NCBI GenBank assembly: GCA_025526995.1
Contig: JAHLKG010000015.1
Span: forward strand, 372,001 to 436,000
DNA: 64,000 nt
Source of the DNA: Powellomyces hirtus
Lineage: Eukaryota; Chytridiomycota; Chytridiomycetes; Spizellomycetales; Powellomycetaceae
Direction of reading: 5' to 3'
The notes under the pieces were generated by a model, which was not told the origin of the DNA, searched no databases, and saw nothing but the letters and a program-made list of their open reading frames with translations. Made by a program: the position numbers and the translations under genes. Below are positions 62,173 to 64,000 of the stretch, piece after piece. The first letter of the stretch is position 1, and each line of letters opens with the position of its first letter.

Positions 62173-64000
62173 TTACCCCGTGCCCAGCGCCCGTGAGGGT
62201 GTGTAAGCTCGGGCGAAATCCACTACGACTTCTAAACCTATTCCGGAATACACTTCCCTCAACTCAACGTCCAATTCTGGCAATTCTTCTCGGTGGGCTG
62301 TGCGTATTCCAGCCGTGAAGCGGGACGGTGACACATCTCCGTCAATTTCGCAAAAGGCCAGAATTCGATCTTGCAGGGTCTCCAAACGGGTGCGAATGGC
62401 GCCATACCGGAGCTCCACCACTTCCATTCCGAACGGTTTGTACGTCGACAGCCATATTCGGTCTCGGTGGTATCGCCAGAGAGTGTCCACCGATTGGCGC
62501 AGATTCTGCACCGTTCCGCGTGCGAGTTCAAAGAGCTGGCGATTCGGGTCATCGGATTTGTAGGCCGCAACGAGGCGGTCCCTGAGCCCACATTTTATTG
62601 TCAAGGTCTCAGCAATCAAAGCTGGGAAAGTGAGCCGTCCATTGAGCGGGTATAAGCTAACAGTCTCTTCGGACGTCGCGGCGCGTAGATAGGTTGCGAT
62701 CTGAATGCAGCCAAGTCAGTGCCTGTGCTGTGGGGGAAAAATCCATGCCAGCCCGCATCGAGCGCTCGCACCTGCTCGTAATGTGCTTCCAGATTCATGT
62801 CTTGATATTGTGGAGAGAGAAAGCCGTAGAATGGATCATTCCACAAAATCCATTTGGACACGTTGGGCTATCAAAATACGAATCCAATTTAGATGCCAAA
62901 CATCACTTGACGCATGCTTTTGGTTGATCCACATACCGGGAAGCGCGTTTTATCCATGGACTCAAGTGGGACATCAATTTTAGATGCGTAAATCTGCAAT
63001 AGTACCAGAGGCTTTAGCAACACACTTCGTCAACATGAGAATGTTTGGCAAAACTATACCCAGTCATCAAGATTGCCCCCGCAGATACCAGCGAAATTAT
63101 TCCGCAGTAAATTCCAGTCCACATCGGGCTCTGAAGTATAGCAGTGCTCGGCGTAATAAACGAAGCCTGGCAGCGCCGACATGATGTCGCATTCGTTGCC
63201 ATCGTCACCCCTATACCCGACATCCATGGTGAGCACAACTCATCAGTTGCACCTAGCCATCAGGCAACGTAGCCATGTCACTTACCAGGTAGTGACAAAG
63301 ACGTTCTTCACTTTGCCTCGTTTACACGCTTTCAGACATGCATCAGACGCAGCGATGGTGAATGGGAGGGCACTGAAGAAACGATTCCATGACCTAGACG
63401 ATCGTGTAAGTTGCCGAGAGCACTATAGCTACATGTTCGGCAAACCCATCCTACCATATGCCGCCGGCGACCTGGTGGTGACACAAAGCGTCAAAGACAG
63501 TCCAACCTGTGAAGTGAAAGGCACAGCTCTGATGCGCTTACCCATGGCTCAAAACCAAGGTCTCTATGTTGTTGTATTTTCCGCGAATATGCATCCACGT
63601 TGGTATGGTAGTAGTCCCAATAAACCAGATTGAGATCTTCAGGCATATTGTGCTTCATTTCTTGTGGGAGGTCGGAGGTTTCATAGTAACTCTGTAAAGA
63701 CGAGTTTTTGGCAGCTAAGCACCATTATAAGTTGAGGCATTCCACAGCATGTGTTCATGCGTAAATTGACATACCTAATGTAAACAACACTGGTCCAGGG
63801 CAAGACAACAATCGTTAGCCAACAAAGAGCAAAGAAAGTACACAAAACGGCGGGATCTACGTACTATCTGACCACACCATCGGCTGCAGGCCACGGTCCT
63901 TGCAGATCTTCTCGACTCTCTGCAGATGGGCTAAGAAAACCTCGCTGCTATCTTTGTCGCCAAAGATTTGCCGGTATCTTCCCTCGCCAACACCGTGCGC
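62173..64000 (-). CDS. GH20 beta-N-acetylhexosaminidase, C-terminal part
   Basis: The window holds nine exons on the minus strand, all phase-consistent (426 residues): 64000-63865, 63789-63775, 63714-63542, 63471-63455, 63393-63286, 63210-63060, 62993-62937, 62867-62772 and 62700-62173. Two are micro-exons of 15 and 17 nt. Landmarks in order are VGEGRYRQIFGD, VEKICKDRGLQPMVWSD-MLFTL, NLVYWDYYHTN and HRDLGFEPW-VAGGIW-SWNRFFSALPFTIA. These are followed by WGDDGNECDIMSALPGFVYYAEHCY, WNDPFYGFLSPQ, and an all-helical C-terminal domain with YKPFGMEVVELRYGAIRTRL. This matches the GH20 family of bacterial Hex1 and HEXD type. These enzymes remove terminal N-acetylhexosamines from chitin fragments or glycans. 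The catalytic Asp-Glu pair should lie just beyond the window edge. Confidence 0.85.

Overview
The window is nuclear DNA from a filamentous basidiomycete, probably an agaricomycete. Genes carry many short GT-AG introns (about 50-105 nt) with CTRAY-like branch points. Gene content is typical of fungi: LEU2, a Vps9-type Rab5 GEF, a PX/PXB protein, Swi5, a GNAT, and a GH20 hexosaminidase. The middle 45 kb is a pile of chromodomain LTR retrotransposons and tandem duplications. No tRNA, rRNA or CRISPR array was recognised.

Left flank (1-4.9 kb): the 3' end of 3-isopropylmalate dehydrogenase, a spliced low-complexity protein gene on the minus strand, a small probable mitochondrial protein, and about 1 kb of apparently noncoding DNA with a 29-30 bp inverted repeat.

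Retroelement nest (4.9-47.8 kb): a fragment of a local repeat unit carries an old solo LTR of family A (TSD CCTTT). A family B Ty3 element (5315-31228, minus, TSD AATTC) lies inside that LTR. Inside B's integrase are a family A Ty3 element (6699-20389, minus, TSD GGCCC) and, directly abutting it, a family C copia element (20400-26580, plus, TSD GTTCA). Inside A is a family D copia element (8270-13984, plus, TSD GAGCC). A second complete family A element (A', 32094-40081, plus, TSD CGTAA) lies in the next repeat unit. Removing the inserts rejoins B's integrase frame exactly. All four families encode chromodomains, including both copia families. Family A carries, antisense to gag-pol, a four-exon Cys/His-rich gene plus an array of tiny covarying hairpins. 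Copia C carries a different antisense ORF with a plausible intron.

Tandem array (31.3-50.6 kb): units of about 2.8-3.06 kb duplicate the 3' half and downstream AT-rich DNA of a decayed resident gene at 48072-50579 (minus). Two units share a solo LTR of a fifth family (353 bp, TSD TCTGT).

Right flank (50.6-64 kb): ordinary, densely packed fungal genes. These are a VPS9-domain GEF with a UIM, an unrecognised ORF, an SH3 protein with a C-terminal membrane helix, a two-domain GNAT, a YPR097W-like PX/PXB protein, Swi5 and a GH20 beta-N-acetylhexosaminidase running off the right edge. Exon models were built by eye and checked for phase; LTR differences were counted by eye.
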